DNA of 15,354 bases from JBNJGT01 sp964473285 (GTDB lineage Archaea > Nanobdellota > Nanobdellia > Woesearchaeales > JACJVW01): NCBI GenBank assembly GCA_964473285.1, contig CAYYOI010000036.1:1-15354 (forward strand). Direction: 5' to 3'. Positions 1-7,557 of the stretch are shown here, one piece after another. Position 1 is the stretch's first letter; each line of letters starts with the position of its first letter. The position numbers and the translations under genes are program-made. The notes beneath the pieces were generated by a model. The model was not told the DNA's origin, did no database searches, and saw only the letters and a list, made by a program, of their open reading frames with translations.

Positions 1-68
1 TACAGGTGTTTTCCTTTATATTTCTAACGATTCAGAGGATTTCTACGGACCCCCTAAATGGAAGACGT

Positions 69-845
69 TCACTGACGGGCAATCTGCTGGATGATAGTGT
101 GCTTATCGCTTCCATTGGTTGCAATAAGACCCCCATTCATCCTGCGATCATTGTAGATAAGATCATCTCCCGTCCTGTTGAATACTATTCCGCCTGCTTC
201 CCGGAGGATTACTTCAGGAGCACAGCAATCCCATGCACCAAGCTTATCGCTGGTATTAAGATAGAAATCAGCCTCTCCCTCGCTTATCCTGCCAAGCTTT
301 ATCCCTATGCTTCCGCATTTTATGAAATTGTGTACATTAAGACTTCGTGCAATCTCCTTTTCTCTTTCACTGAAATGGTTCCTGCTTATGACCATCCTTG
401 AGAGCCCTGATGCCTTGACCGAGAGCCTGTTCTCTTTCCCCTCATGTTCCACAAATGATCCATTACCAGCACTTGCATAATATATCTTATCCAATACAGG
501 TAGATACACTACACCCATCACAGGAACACCCTTATCAAGCAGCCCCACCATGATTGAGAATTCTCCGGTCCTGTTTAGAAAATCTTTTGTTCCGTCAAGA
601 GGATCAATTACCCATACCTTTTCATGGTCTGGAAGCCCCTCCCTAACCTCTTCTGAGATTATACCATAATTAAAATCTTTAAGACCTTCCCTCAGGAGTT
701 TATCAGACAAAAGGTCTGCTTCAGTCACAGGGCTTGTATCATGTTTTATATCATGTGAAAATTCCGTCTCATAGATTCTCATGATCTGTGATCCCACTTC
801 TCTTACAAGTTTCTTTACAGCATCCAGTTCCTTTTCATAACCCAT
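69..845 (-). CDS. cysQ: Inositol monophosphatase / CysQ family phosphatase
   Basis: A 258-residue soluble protein of the lithium-sensitive, magnesium-dependent phosphomonoesterase family. The metal-binding signature is complete: a Thr-Glu-Ala-Asp stretch at 41-44, Glu-Glu at 65-66, the hallmark WVIDPLDGTKDF at 78-89 with Asp81 and Asp84 as ligands, and a C-terminal WDCCAPEVILREAGG at 205-219 with Asp206. The spacing and the DGTKDF form fit CysQ-type 3'(2'),5'-bisphosphate nucleotidases, which remove adenosine 3',5'-bisphosphate. Inositol-1-phosphatase or fructose-bisphosphatase activity cannot be excluded, because archaeal members are often promiscuous. Length is normal for the family. No sulfate-assimilation genes lie nearby, so a housekeeping role in nucleotide or inositol-phosphate turnover is more likely than sulfur assimilation. 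It stands alone, divergent from the next gene. The ATG at 845 is supported by an A/T-rich TATA box about 25 bases upstream, which suggests a leaderless mRNA. Confidence 0.88.
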   Translation of the reverse strand: MGYEKELDAVKKLVREVGSQIMRIYETEFSHDIKHDTSPVTEADLLSDKLLREGLKDFNYGIISEEVREGLPDHEKVWVIDPLDGTKDFLNRTGEFSIMVGLLDKGVPVMGVVYLPVLDKIYYASAGNGSFVEHEGKENRLSVKASGLSRMVISRNHFSEREKEIARSLNVHNFIKCGSIGIKLGRISEGEADFYLNTSDKLGAWDCCAPEVILREAGGIVFNRTGDDLIYNDRRMNGGLIATNGSDKHTIIQQIARQ

Positions 846-863
846 TACATATCCAGAATAGTG

Positions 864-876
864 TTTTATTTTTAAA
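864..876 (-). promoter_or_regulatory. Likely TATA box for the cysQ-like gene
   Basis: On the minus strand this reads TTTAAAAATAAAA. It ends about 18 bases before the ATG at 845, so transcription would begin close to the start codon. It shares the 76-base divergent gap with the promoter of the plus-strand gene at 922. Confidence 0.5.
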
Positions 877-890
877 GATTACGGGCACAT

Positions 891-900
891 TATATATATT
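891..900 (+). promoter_or_regulatory. Likely TATA box for the gene at 922
   Basis: TATATATATT lies with its centre about 26 bases before the ATG at 922. No Shine-Dalgarno motif precedes that ATG, so the transcript is probably leaderless. Confidence 0.55.
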
Positions 901-921
901 ATCTCTTATTACTCGTGCAGT

Positions 922-1470
922 ATGAAAGTGACAGAATCCATAAGCACTAGTAAAAGGGAGACTCTTTTGCGCGCATTGCTCGACATGCCTAATGTCTTTG
1001 AAGAAGCCACTGTTAATCTTGATATCTACGGTCTTCAGCTTCCACCAGCAAGATATGATTTTAAGGAAATCTATTACAATGAGGAAGATGTCTGCAAATA
1101 CAAGACACGCTATTCAATACTTGGGGTAACGCCTTTCTCAGTTATTGATCTTAACAATTTTTTCAGGCATTATATGGCGGACTTTGAAAAGCACATCAAA
1201 TCTAAGGACATGAAAGGGCTGCCCTTTCGTATGAAACTGAGCTATAACGAAGATGAAAGCAAGGATGCATTCAAAAGGTCCATTGATCAATTAGTGAAAA
1301 AGGGCTACACCCTTGATTACGTACTATTCACTTTTGGCACCTTTAATATGTATCAAAACATTGCTCTTCTGGATACAGATGGAATCCATCTAAATGTGGA
1401 CGAGCAGACTTTTCTTGGAAGGGAACCGCACCTTGAATCTATTCCTGGTTCAGTTCCCTCTGCTGACTGA
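922..1470 (+). CDS. Hypothetical soluble protein, probably the N-terminal part of a frameshifted gene
   Basis: A 182-residue protein that I do not recognise. It has no signal peptide or membrane segment. It is rich in Asp, Glu, Lys and aromatic residues, with alternating short helices and strands (for example YTLDYVLFTFGTFNMYQ in the second half). The last residues (about 165-182) become Gly/Pro/Ser-rich, like a linker. The stop at 1468-1470 is TGA. Skipping only T1468 continues the protein as SADEPIFQAHLNQKKK and onward into a charged segment and two membrane helices that end at 1807, giving about 294 residues. Codon choice looks natural in this frame up to the TGA and in the other frame straight after it. 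The full product would then be a cytosolic domain tethered to the membrane. It could equally be two overlapping genes. Leaderless promoter at 891-900. Confidence 0.6.
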   Translation: MKVTESISTSKRETLLRALLDMPNVFEEATVNLDIYGLQLPPARYDFKEIYYNEEDVCKYKTRYSILGVTPFSVIDLNNFFRHYMADFEKHIKSKDMKGLPFRMKLSYNEDESKDAFKRSIDQLVKKGYTLDYVLFTFGTFNMYQNIALLDTDGIHLNVDEQTFLGREPHLESIPGSVPSAD

Positions 1471-1807
1471 ACCAATTTTTCAAGCTCATTTAAACCAAAA
1501 AAAGAAGCAGGAGCTTGATGAGGAGAAGAATAAGCAAAAGGACAGGCTTCACAAGCTTAACTTCTCCATGATAATAGTCCTTTCAGTCATAGCCTCTGCA
1601 ACCACCATGCGTATTGCCTTGCTTGATGATGATATAGTCCGTCGTGCAGGTTTCTTGTTCCTTTCACTTCTTTTGTTAGGACTGATTGCAGGAGGCCTGT
1701 ATTATATGGCAAGAAGGTTCATTGAAAGACTCAGTTCTGATCGGATTTCATCATTGGAGCGCGAGTTTGCCCGCTATGAGATCGAGGAGCAGAAACTCGA
1801 GGAGTGA
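1394..1807 (+). CDS. Small two-helix membrane protein, possibly the C-terminal part of the preceding gene
   Basis: This frame is open from 1394 and encodes up to 137 residues. The convincing part begins near 1469: a highly charged stretch (KKKQELDEEKNKQKDRLHK), a hydrophobic helix from the ATG at 1568 (MIIVLSVIASATTMRIALL), a short Asp/Arg loop, a second helix (AGFLFLSLLLLGLIAGGLYYMA), and a charged, probably coiled-coil tail. Both ends are predicted cytoplasmic. The first 25 codons overlap the previous gene in another frame and have less typical codons, so the ATG at 1394 is a doubtful start. Candidates are a +1 shift out of the previous gene, TTG at 1433 (preceded by GGAAGGGA), or ATG at 1568. 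The last 77 bases overlap the end of the radical SAM gene on the opposite strand. Function unknown. Confidence 0.5.
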   Translation: MWTSRLFLEGNRTLNLFLVQFPLLTEPIFQAHLNQKKKQELDEEKNKQKDRLHKLNFSMIIVLSVIASATTMRIALLDDDIVRRAGFLFLSLLLLGLIAGGLYYMARRFIERLSSDRISSLEREFARYEIEEQKLEE

Positions 1808-2504
1808 GCATCCCGCATGCAGCTTCAATATCAGTTCCTCTGGGGTATCTTATAAAACATTTGTATTTCTTTAACAATCTGTTCTTGAATCCTTGGCAGT
1901 CACTCCCTGTATACCCCTGGGAATCATTGAGCCTTATCAGGTTGAAATTTGTTTCAGGACCAAAATTTAACCTCATCAGCTCATTGACATCTACTTCCCT
2001 GTCAGTTATACCTTTGATCAGGCAATACTCTATCATGACTGGCCTTTTTTGGCTGAATTCAACAATATCCTTTACACTACCCCTTGGAACCAGTCTTTTA
2101 CGCACCTCTTCAAAAGGAGAATGCAATGATATCGCAACATTGTATGAGACATCCTGAAGCTTCTCCAGGTCAATACCACATGTAGAGACAGTTATTTTCC
2201 GCAAAGGAACTTCCATATCTCTAATGGCTTCAGAAACCGCATCAAAATTAAGGAGTGGTTCTCCTGAACCCATGAAGACTACAGATGTAGGCTTTCCATG
2301 TTCGCAGCAGGAATCAAATTGCTTTAGTATCTCATCTGCAGAAAGGTTCCTTACAAAATTTCCTGACCTGCAGAAAGCGCATCCCACTGGACAGCCTACC
2401 TGGCATGACAAGCAAACTGATATCTTGTTGTTCTTGCTTGGAATGACTACAGCGGAATATCCCTCAAAATCAAGCCTGATAGTCCCGTCAACTGAAATTT
2501 GCAT
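1731..2504 (-). CDS. Short RlmN/Cfr-like radical SAM methyltransferase
   Basis: A 257-residue radical SAM enzyme related to RlmN and Cfr, which methylate C2 or C8 of adenosine in 23S rRNA (RlmN also in tRNA). The iron-sulfur motif CPVGCAFC at 38-45 supplies Cys38, Cys42 and Cys45, preceded by CLSCQVG as in RlmN. SAM-contacting VVFMGSGEPLLN follows at 75-86, then KITVSTCGI at 103-111, and near the end RGTDIEAACGML at 222-233. Cys230 there aligns with the RlmN cysteine that carries the transferred methyl group (Cys355 in E. coli). The enzyme is over 100 residues shorter than bacterial RlmN because the N-terminal helical accessory domain is missing: the iron-sulfur motif begins only 30 residues in. 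The substrate may therefore differ. The tail after Cys230 overlaps the 3' end of the convergent membrane-protein gene. A TATA box about 25 bases before the ATG suggests a leaderless mRNA. Confidence 0.82.
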   Translation of the reverse strand: MQISVDGTIRLDFEGYSAVVIPSKNNKISVCLSCQVGCPVGCAFCRSGNFVRNLSADEILKQFDSCCEHGKPTSVVFMGSGEPLLNFDAVSEAIRDMEVPLRKITVSTCGIDLEKLQDVSYNVAISLHSPFEEVRKRLVPRGSVKDIVEFSQKRPVMIEYCLIKGITDREVDVNELMRLNFGPETNFNLIRLNDSQGYTGSDCQGFKNRLLKKYKCFIRYPRGTDIEAACGMLTPRVSAPRSHSGQTRAPMMKSDQN

Positions 2505-2523
2505 TCATCAAAGGATATTATCG

Positions 2524-2534
2524 ATTTATATAAA
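2524..2534 (-). promoter_or_regulatory. Likely TATA box for the radical SAM gene
   Basis: On the minus strand it reads TTTATATAAAT, centred about 25 bases before the ATG at 2504. It sits in a 74-base divergent gap. Confidence 0.5.
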
Positions 2535-2546
2535 CCTTAGCAAATC

Positions 2547-2556
2547 TTTAAATATA
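2547..2556 (+). promoter_or_regulatory. Likely TATA box for the AI-2E/selU pair
   Basis: TTTAAATATA, centred about 27 bases before the ATG at 2579, in the same divergent gap. No Shine-Dalgarno motif precedes the ATG. Confidence 0.5.
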
Positions 2557-2578
2557 CTGCCTGCTTTTTTCACAAGCA

Positions 2579-3577
2579 ATGGATGAGAATGAGCGCTTCA
2601 GGAAATATCTTGCAACAGCAATTGTCCTGATACTTATTGTCCTTGCTGCTTATGCCTTTTTTCCATACCTGAATGGTCTTTTTGGTGCAGTCATCCTTTA
2701 TACCCTCTTCAGGCCGTTATATATCTATCTTCACCTCTACATGCGGCCAGGGTTTGCTGCAAGCCTCATATTATTGCTGACATTTGTCATATTTCTTGTG
2801 CCTATAGTCTTTATCGCTTCAATCCTTATTGGTGAGATAGGTGCAATAATCCAGAGTTCCCGCTTTTTCATGGACAATCTGGGAAACCTTGGTGATCTCA
2901 TACCAAATATAGATGTAAAAGAGATTATCCTTGACGAGATAAATAAGGCAGGTATATATCTTCGTAATGCATTGATGTCCACTCTCAGAGGGGTTGGTCA
3001 TATGCTAATTACCATTTTCATAATGTATGTCATCCTCTTTTACCTCCTGATAAGCACCAACAAGCTGAAGAAGAACGTATGTGCTCTCATTCCTTTCAAT
3101 CCAAAGAACGGACAGAAATTGATTGATGAGTTCTCCAGGGTCACATACTCTACAGTAATCTCTACCGGCTTAATTGCAGTGACACAGGGGGCACTTTTGA
3201 CAATAGGATTTCTTGTATTCGGTATAAAGGGTGCATTTGTTTGGGGTATTGTAGGAATGATTCTTTCCTTCTTGCCTGTTGTGGGAATACCCTTTGTCTG
3301 GATCCCTGCAGGCATAATCCAACTAGTAAGCCAGGACTATACCGCTGGTATAGGAATTCTGATTTGGGGATTTATCATATCAAACATTGATAATGTCTTG
3401 CGTCCTGCTTTGCAGAAAAGGTTCGGTGCCATTCACCCCATAATATCAATAGTCGGTGTTTTCATGGGGCTTAATCTGTTCGGTATTCTGGGAATCATAA
3501 TAGGCCCTTTGCTGCTTTCGTACCTGGCGCTTACACTCAGGATGTTTAATGAAGAATTTATGCAAGTGAAAACATGA
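2579..3577 (+). CDS. AI-2E family transporter-like membrane protein
   Basis: A 332-residue polytopic membrane protein of the AI-2E transporter (PerM/YdiK/TqsA) family. About eight hydrophobic helices are visible: two near the N-terminus (about 10-30 and 32-50), one at 58-85, an amphipathic soluble stretch at about 90-135 typical of the family, one at 140-160, and then a block with the conserved C-terminal features (FGIKGAFVWGIVGMILSFLPVVG, NIDNVLRPALQKRFGAIHPIISIVGVFMGLNLFG, IIIGPLLL). The last segment is the family's best-conserved part. Members export autoinducer-2 in some bacteria and act as sodium/proton antiporters in others. Nothing here shows the substrate, and quorum sensing should not be assumed in an archaeon. 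Its stop overlaps the start of the selenouridine synthase gene in ATGA, so the two are probably translated from one mRNA. Confidence 0.88.
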   Translation: MDENERFRKYLATAIVLILIVLAAYAFFPYLNGLFGAVILYTLFRPLYIYLHLYMRPGFAASLILLLTFVIFLVPIVFIASILIGEIGAIIQSSRFFMDNLGNLGDLIPNIDVKEIILDEINKAGIYLRNALMSTLRGVGHMLITIFIMYVILFYLLISTNKLKKNVCALIPFNPKNGQKLIDEFSRVTYSTVISTGLIAVTQGALLTIGFLVFGIKGAFVWGIVGMILSFLPVVGIPFVWIPAGIIQLVSQDYTAGIGILIWGFIISNIDNVLRPALQKRFGAIHPIISIVGVFMGLNLFGILGIIIGPLLLSYLALTLRMFNEEFMQVKT

Positions 3578-4536
3578 AAGTTGCAGATATAAAAGATGCA
3601 GTAATTGTTGATACACGAAGTCCGGCAGAGTTCGAGCATGACCATATCCCTGGTGCTATCAACATTCCTATTTTTGAGAATAACGAGCGCCATGAGATAG
3701 GCAAGCTATACAAAGCCAATCAGGAAAAAGCTTTTGACCTGGGTATAGAATATTATTCCCGTAAGTTACCACATCTTTGCCAGGACCTGAAAAAGCTTCC
3801 TAAAAAGACCATTGTAATCTATTGTTGGAGAGGAGGTATGCGAAGTCGTGCCATCACTCAGCTTGCAAAGCTTCTGGGGCATGATGCGCATCAGCTCGAG
3901 GGAGGTTACAAATCATACAGGGAATACGTCCGTAAGACACTCTATTCCATTGAACCCCGTTTTGTTGTCCTTTACGGCCTTGCTGGATGCGGCAAGACTG
4001 ATCTTATCAAGAAAGTCCATCCCGCAATTGACCTCGAAGGCTATGCAGCTCACAGGAGTTCAGTCTTTGGAGCAATAGGCTTAAAGCCAAATTCCCAGAA
4101 GATGTTTGAGAGCCTTCTCTTGCATGACCTCCTCAAATACAAGGACGAGCCTTATATTTTTGTTGAAGGAGAAAGCCGTAAGATAGGAGATCTTTTCATT
4201 CCTCAGAACATATTCACAGCAATGGGAAAAGGCATAGCAGTCAACGTGATAAGTTCTCTGGAAGAAAGATCCAGGAGGATTGTCAGGGATTATTTCACCC
4301 ATGGTGAAGATGAGAGAATAAAAGGAATTATCTGGGACCTTCGCCAACGCATCACAAAAGAAACAGCCCAGCACCTGATTGCACTTGTTGACCATAAGGA
4401 TTATCATGAAGTATCAAGGATACTTCTACGGGATTATTATGATCCCAGGTATAGCCAATATCTTGAGCAGTTCACTTATAGCCTGGAATTTGATGCTGAC
4501 AATGACGATATCGAGTCTATTTATCATATTCTTTGA
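3574..4536 (+). CDS. selU: tRNA 2-selenouridine synthase (fused rhodanese + P-loop)
   Basis: A 320-residue SelU/MnmH (YbbB) protein. The family replaces sulfur by selenium in 2-thiouridine at the wobble position of tRNAs for Lys, Glu and Gln, through an S-geranyl intermediate and with selenophosphate as donor. Residues 1-120 are a rhodanese domain: VDTRSPAEFEHDHIPGAINIP at 12-32, and the active-site loop YCWRGGMRS at 83-91 with catalytic Cys84. Residues 128-320 are the P-loop domain: GLAGCGKT at 135-142, then the SelU-specific DLEGYAAHRSSVFG at 153-166 and VEGESRKIGDLFIP at 197-210. Length is somewhat below that of bacterial SelU. It overlaps the AI-2E gene by four bases and the convergent ABC permease gene by 20. 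No selD or selenoprotein gene is in the window. As I recall, Methanococcales encode these two domains as separate proteins, so the fused form points to a bacterial-type origin. Confidence 0.9.
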   Translation: MKVADIKDAVIVDTRSPAEFEHDHIPGAINIPIFENNERHEIGKLYKANQEKAFDLGIEYYSRKLPHLCQDLKKLPKKTIVIYCWRGGMRSRAITQLAKLLGHDAHQLEGGYKSYREYVRKTLYSIEPRFVVLYGLAGCGKTDLIKKVHPAIDLEGYAAHRSSVFGAIGLKPNSQKMFESLLLHDLLKYKDEPYIFVEGESRKIGDLFIPQNIFTAMGKGIAVNVISSLEERSRRIVRDYFTHGEDERIKGIIWDLRQRITKETAQHLIALVDHKDYHEVSRILLRDYYDPRYSQYLEQFTYSLEFDADNDDIESIYHIL

Positions 4537-6571
4537 ATTCTTCTATTGCCCTGTTAAGATACTTGAGTGTCTTTCGCTTTGTTCGTGTCGTGTAGAGTTG
4601 TTCAGCAAGTGACTCGTTCCCCAGTTTCTTTCCTATCCAGTCAGCATACAAATTCTTGTTCATCCCAACATACTTGTAGAAATCCTTACCCTTTTGATCT
4701 GCGATGTGATCCCTTAATTCCTCGAGGTTTTTTATCTTCTTATTATCTTTTGTTGTGAAATATTTTGAAGCAGGAAGCTTTTTCATGCGTTCGTGAAGTT
4801 CTTCCAGATCCCTGCTTCGAATAACTCTTTTTGCATCCCTTCGTGCTATGTAGCCTGAGAACCGAAGCATTATATGCCTCTTGACAAGCTTGTATAACCC
4901 AACCATTGCTATGCACAGGCCAACACTGATAAGAAGAAGCATCAGCAATTGATGCTGCATCCCTGAGAAACTAACCTTATGGATTAGTGCTTTTCTCAAA
5001 AGATCACTAGAGACATAGAATGGATTATACAATCGTATAAGATTGGCTATATGAAAAGGCATCCTCTCCAGAGGAAATATGAGATCTGAAAGAAATATCA
5101 TTATGGATATCAGGCTTATCCCAGAGAGCATGCTGGTCTCTCCTGCCTGTGAGAATATCCCTATCAGCATTCCGATAAGTATGAAGATTGAAGCGCTTAT
5201 GATAAGGATCAGTAATGTTACAGAAAGATTGGTAAGAACATCCTTCTTGAAGAAATAAGCATAAACCCCTATAATAAATGAAGCTTCAAAGAAAATGATA
5301 GTGAGTGTAGTAAGAAAAGTCCCGAACAGGAAGGTGGAATCCCTTGTTGGAGTCACGAAATTCCTGAAATAAGCTTGTGAAAATTTCTCCATCAGCATCA
5401 ATGAGGAAGCAAGTAAAACGCCTATGAAGGTGAAGATAAGTATGATAAGGTATGGAAAATAGAAATTAAGCTGCGTATTCTCTGCAATTACCGGGTCTAC
5501 CTTCTGCTCTATAGGAGAGATTATTGTTTCCAGGTCAGTGACATCAGTGCTTTCTATGTTAGCACTTATCATCAGAAATGTATCCTGTATCTGGATTACT
5601 CGTTCCAGATTCTTTGCATTCAGTGTCTCAATCTGATCGATCCTGTCTAGTGCATGATTTCTTTTCTGATCTATCGAATTGAGAAGGGTTTTAACCGCAG
5701 AAAGATTGCCTTTAACCTGGTTGACCCTTTCATTGAAAGAGTCCCTGCTTGAATTGTATTCTTCATAGAAATCCTCTTCCAGACCCAATACACTGCTTTC
5801 TGTATCACTGAGGCTTGATTGAATCTCTGAGTATTCACTCTCATTTATCTTTGAATCATTGCGAAGGCTTACAGCAATTGAATCAATGTCAGTGATCATC
5901 TTTTCAGTATCAGAAACAAGATCTTCAAAAGGTTGCTCCATATCCCTGAGAACTGAATTTATCCTCAATGAATCCACGTCAATATCAGTCCCTACATCTG
6001 TTGAGAAATCAAGGACAGTACGCAGCTCGGTAAGTTCCTCAACAAGCTCCTTATTGCCCTCAGTAAGTTCATTTACCACACTTGCCTTGGCCTTTAATTC
6101 TCCTGTTGTGCTGTTAAGCTTGGATAGTACATCTGAAGTGAGCCCTGAGCTGTATTCCTTTGCTTTCTCATTGAAATCAGCGGTTATGCTCTGCACAACA
6201 GACCTGAAAAAATTTACTTGCGAGTTGTCGACCAGATAACGAATCTCATTTTTCTTGTTGTTCTCAATCTCAAACTCTTCAGGAAAGATTATGCATATGT
6301 GTATATTTCCCTTTCCTATAGCATCACGGCACTCATCTTCATCATCATAAAAATTAAGGGTATAGTTCTCATTATCAAGAAGGCTTACAAATTCTCCAGT
6401 GAGGTTTCCACCTTCTATATAACCTACCTTTATCTGGCCTTCCTCTGATGTATTGAAAGCAAGACCCACTGCAACCATTATGATGATAGGAAGAATCAGA
6501 AGTATAAGCGCAGATGACTTCGATCTTATTATAAGCTTCAGGTTACGCTTGATAATTGCAGCGATCTTCAT
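4517..6571 (-). CDS. ABC-2 type exporter permease with extracytoplasmic coiled coil and extra C-terminal domain
   Basis: A 684-residue permease of the ABC-2 / YhgE-Pip-like class. One helix spans about 20-40. Residues 41-368 form a large extracytoplasmic domain: an alpha/beta part at 47-120, then long heptad-rich helices (about 125-345) with many Glu, Ser, Asn and Leu, likely coiled coil. A block of five helices (372-395, 413-440, 448-472, 480-500, 540-562) carries the ABC-2 core, including the IFPLERMPFHIANLIRLYNPFYV loop at 498-520. After the last helix comes a basic stretch and a soluble domain at about 600-684 (KYFTTKDNKKIKNLEELRDH, FYKYVGMNKNLYADWIGKKL, LAEQLY). It resembles the small DUF5752-type domain I associate with DPANN archaeal proteins; that match is from memory. 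The gene follows the ATPase in an ATGA overlap, so the two form one exporter. The cargo is unknown. Confidence 0.82.
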   Translation of the reverse strand: MKIAAIIKRNLKLIIRSKSSALILLILPIIIMVAVGLAFNTSEEGQIKVGYIEGGNLTGEFVSLLDNENYTLNFYDDEDECRDAIGKGNIHICIIFPEEFEIENNKKNEIRYLVDNSQVNFFRSVVQSITADFNEKAKEYSSGLTSDVLSKLNSTTGELKAKASVVNELTEGNKELVEELTELRTVLDFSTDVGTDIDVDSLRINSVLRDMEQPFEDLVSDTEKMITDIDSIAVSLRNDSKINESEYSEIQSSLSDTESSVLGLEEDFYEEYNSSRDSFNERVNQVKGNLSAVKTLLNSIDQKRNHALDRIDQIETLNAKNLERVIQIQDTFLMISANIESTDVTDLETIISPIEQKVDPVIAENTQLNFYFPYLIILIFTFIGVLLASSLMLMEKFSQAYFRNFVTPTRDSTFLFGTFLTTLTIIFFEASFIIGVYAYFFKKDVLTNLSVTLLILIISASIFILIGMLIGIFSQAGETSMLSGISLISIMIFLSDLIFPLERMPFHIANLIRLYNPFYVSSDLLRKALIHKVSFSGMQHQLLMLLLISVGLCIAMVGLYKLVKRHIMLRFSGYIARRDAKRVIRSRDLEELHERMKKLPASKYFTTKDNKKIKNLEELRDHIADQKGKDFYKYVGMNKNLYADWIGKKLGNESLAEQLYTTRTKRKTLKYLNRAIEEFKEYDK

Positions 6572-7536
6572 GTTGAGTATCCCTCGTTTATGGTCTCCAG
6601 CACATCCTGCAATGAAGGATCAGTTACTGTTATGTCCTGCAGGTCATAACCTGCCTTCAAGATGAATTTAAGCGCCTCTTCAACATTTGCAGAGCGTATC
6701 ATCAGTCTTCTTCCATGGACCTGGCACCCTGTTATCTTGAGTGAGTCTTTATTTTGCAGCTCCTCGATGATCTCATCATAGTCCTTTTCTGCCTGAATTG
6801 ATATCTCCTGTTCCTTAGCATAATATCTCTTGATCTCACTTGGACTCTCAGTGATTGTAATCTCAGAATTGTATAGTATTGATATCCTGTCGCAATAGCT
6901 TTCCAGCTCATCCAGAAAATGACTGGAAAGGATTATAGTGGTCCCTTTCTTGTTTATCTCTCTTATGAAATTCCACATCTCCTTACGAAGGATCGGGTCA
7001 AGATTGGATGTAGGCTCGTCAAGGATAAGTATCTTTGGGTCATGTATCAGGGCGCAAGCAATATCAAGGCGCTTTTGCATCCCTCCGGAAAGCGAACCCG
7101 CAGCAACTTTTCTTGAATCATTAAGCTTCATAAGGTGTAGCAAGATATCAATATTTGTCTGTCTAACGCTTTTTGGAAGATTGTAAAGCCTTCCAAAATA
7201 ATCCAGATTCTCATAAGTGGTAAGTTTAGAATAGATTGAAGGCTCCTGGCTAGAGAATCCAAACATTGTCTTGATGTCATGAGGGTCTGAGAAGATTGAG
7301 CGGTACTGCTTGCTGTCCTTGATATTGAGCAGGTGCTCCATCTTGAAAAGGATATCACCCATCTCAGGCTGCAGAAATCCGATCATCGCATTGAGCAATG
7401 TTGTCTTTCCTGAACCGCTCATCCCGATGATTCCCAGTATTTCGCCAGATAATATGTCAAGGTTGATATCATTTAGTATGGTCTTATTTCCAAAACGCTT
7501 CGTGATGTTCACCATCCTTATGGCTGCGTCGGTCAT
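6568..7536 (-). CDS. ABC transporter ATP-binding protein
   Basis: A 322-residue ATPase that drives the permease encoded directly after it. All nucleotide-binding motifs are intact: Walker A GMSGSGKT at 38-45, Q-loop Gln97 in FGFSSQEPS, signature LSGGMQKR at 149-156, Walker B ILILDEP at 169-175 with its catalytic Glu, the D-loop SNLD at 177-180, and His206 in the switch (SSHFLDE). The 1-225 core is the NatA/CcmA-like subgroup that works with ABC-2 permeases. Residues 226-322 are a C-terminal domain of the type common in this subgroup (KDSLKITGCQVHGRRLMIRS, then a helix and a short tail). Both genes would form a homodimer-type ATPase plus permease that exports or extracts a substrate. Expression is probably from a leaderless promoter at 7558-7568. 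Confidence 0.93.
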   Translation of the reverse strand: MTDAAIRMVNITKRFGNKTILNDINLDILSGEILGIIGMSGSGKTTLLNAMIGFLQPEMGDILFKMEHLLNIKDSKQYRSIFSDPHDIKTMFGFSSQEPSIYSKLTTYENLDYFGRLYNLPKSVRQTNIDILLHLMKLNDSRKVAAGSLSGGMQKRLDIACALIHDPKILILDEPTSNLDPILRKEMWNFIREINKKGTTIILSSHFLDELESYCDRISILYNSEITITESPSEIKRYYAKEQEISIQAEKDYDEIIEELQNKDSLKITGCQVHGRRLMIRSANVEEALKFILKAGYDLQDITVTDPSLQDVLETINEGYST

Positions 7537-7557
7537 CCTTATTTTATGGTAACATGG

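Noticed and set aside
69..845. A sulfate-assimilation role for the CysQ-like gene
   Set aside because: No other sulfur-assimilation genes are nearby, and IMPase-family members act on several substrates.
2579..3577. A quorum-sensing role for the AI-2E family protein
   Set aside because: The family name is historical, members transport different substrates, and no autoinducer-2 synthesis gene is present.
5859..6239. Plus-strand open frame of 126 codons inside the ABC permease
   Set aside because: Ser-rich shadow of the coiled-coil region on the opposite strand; the permease frame is continuous and coupled to the ATPase.
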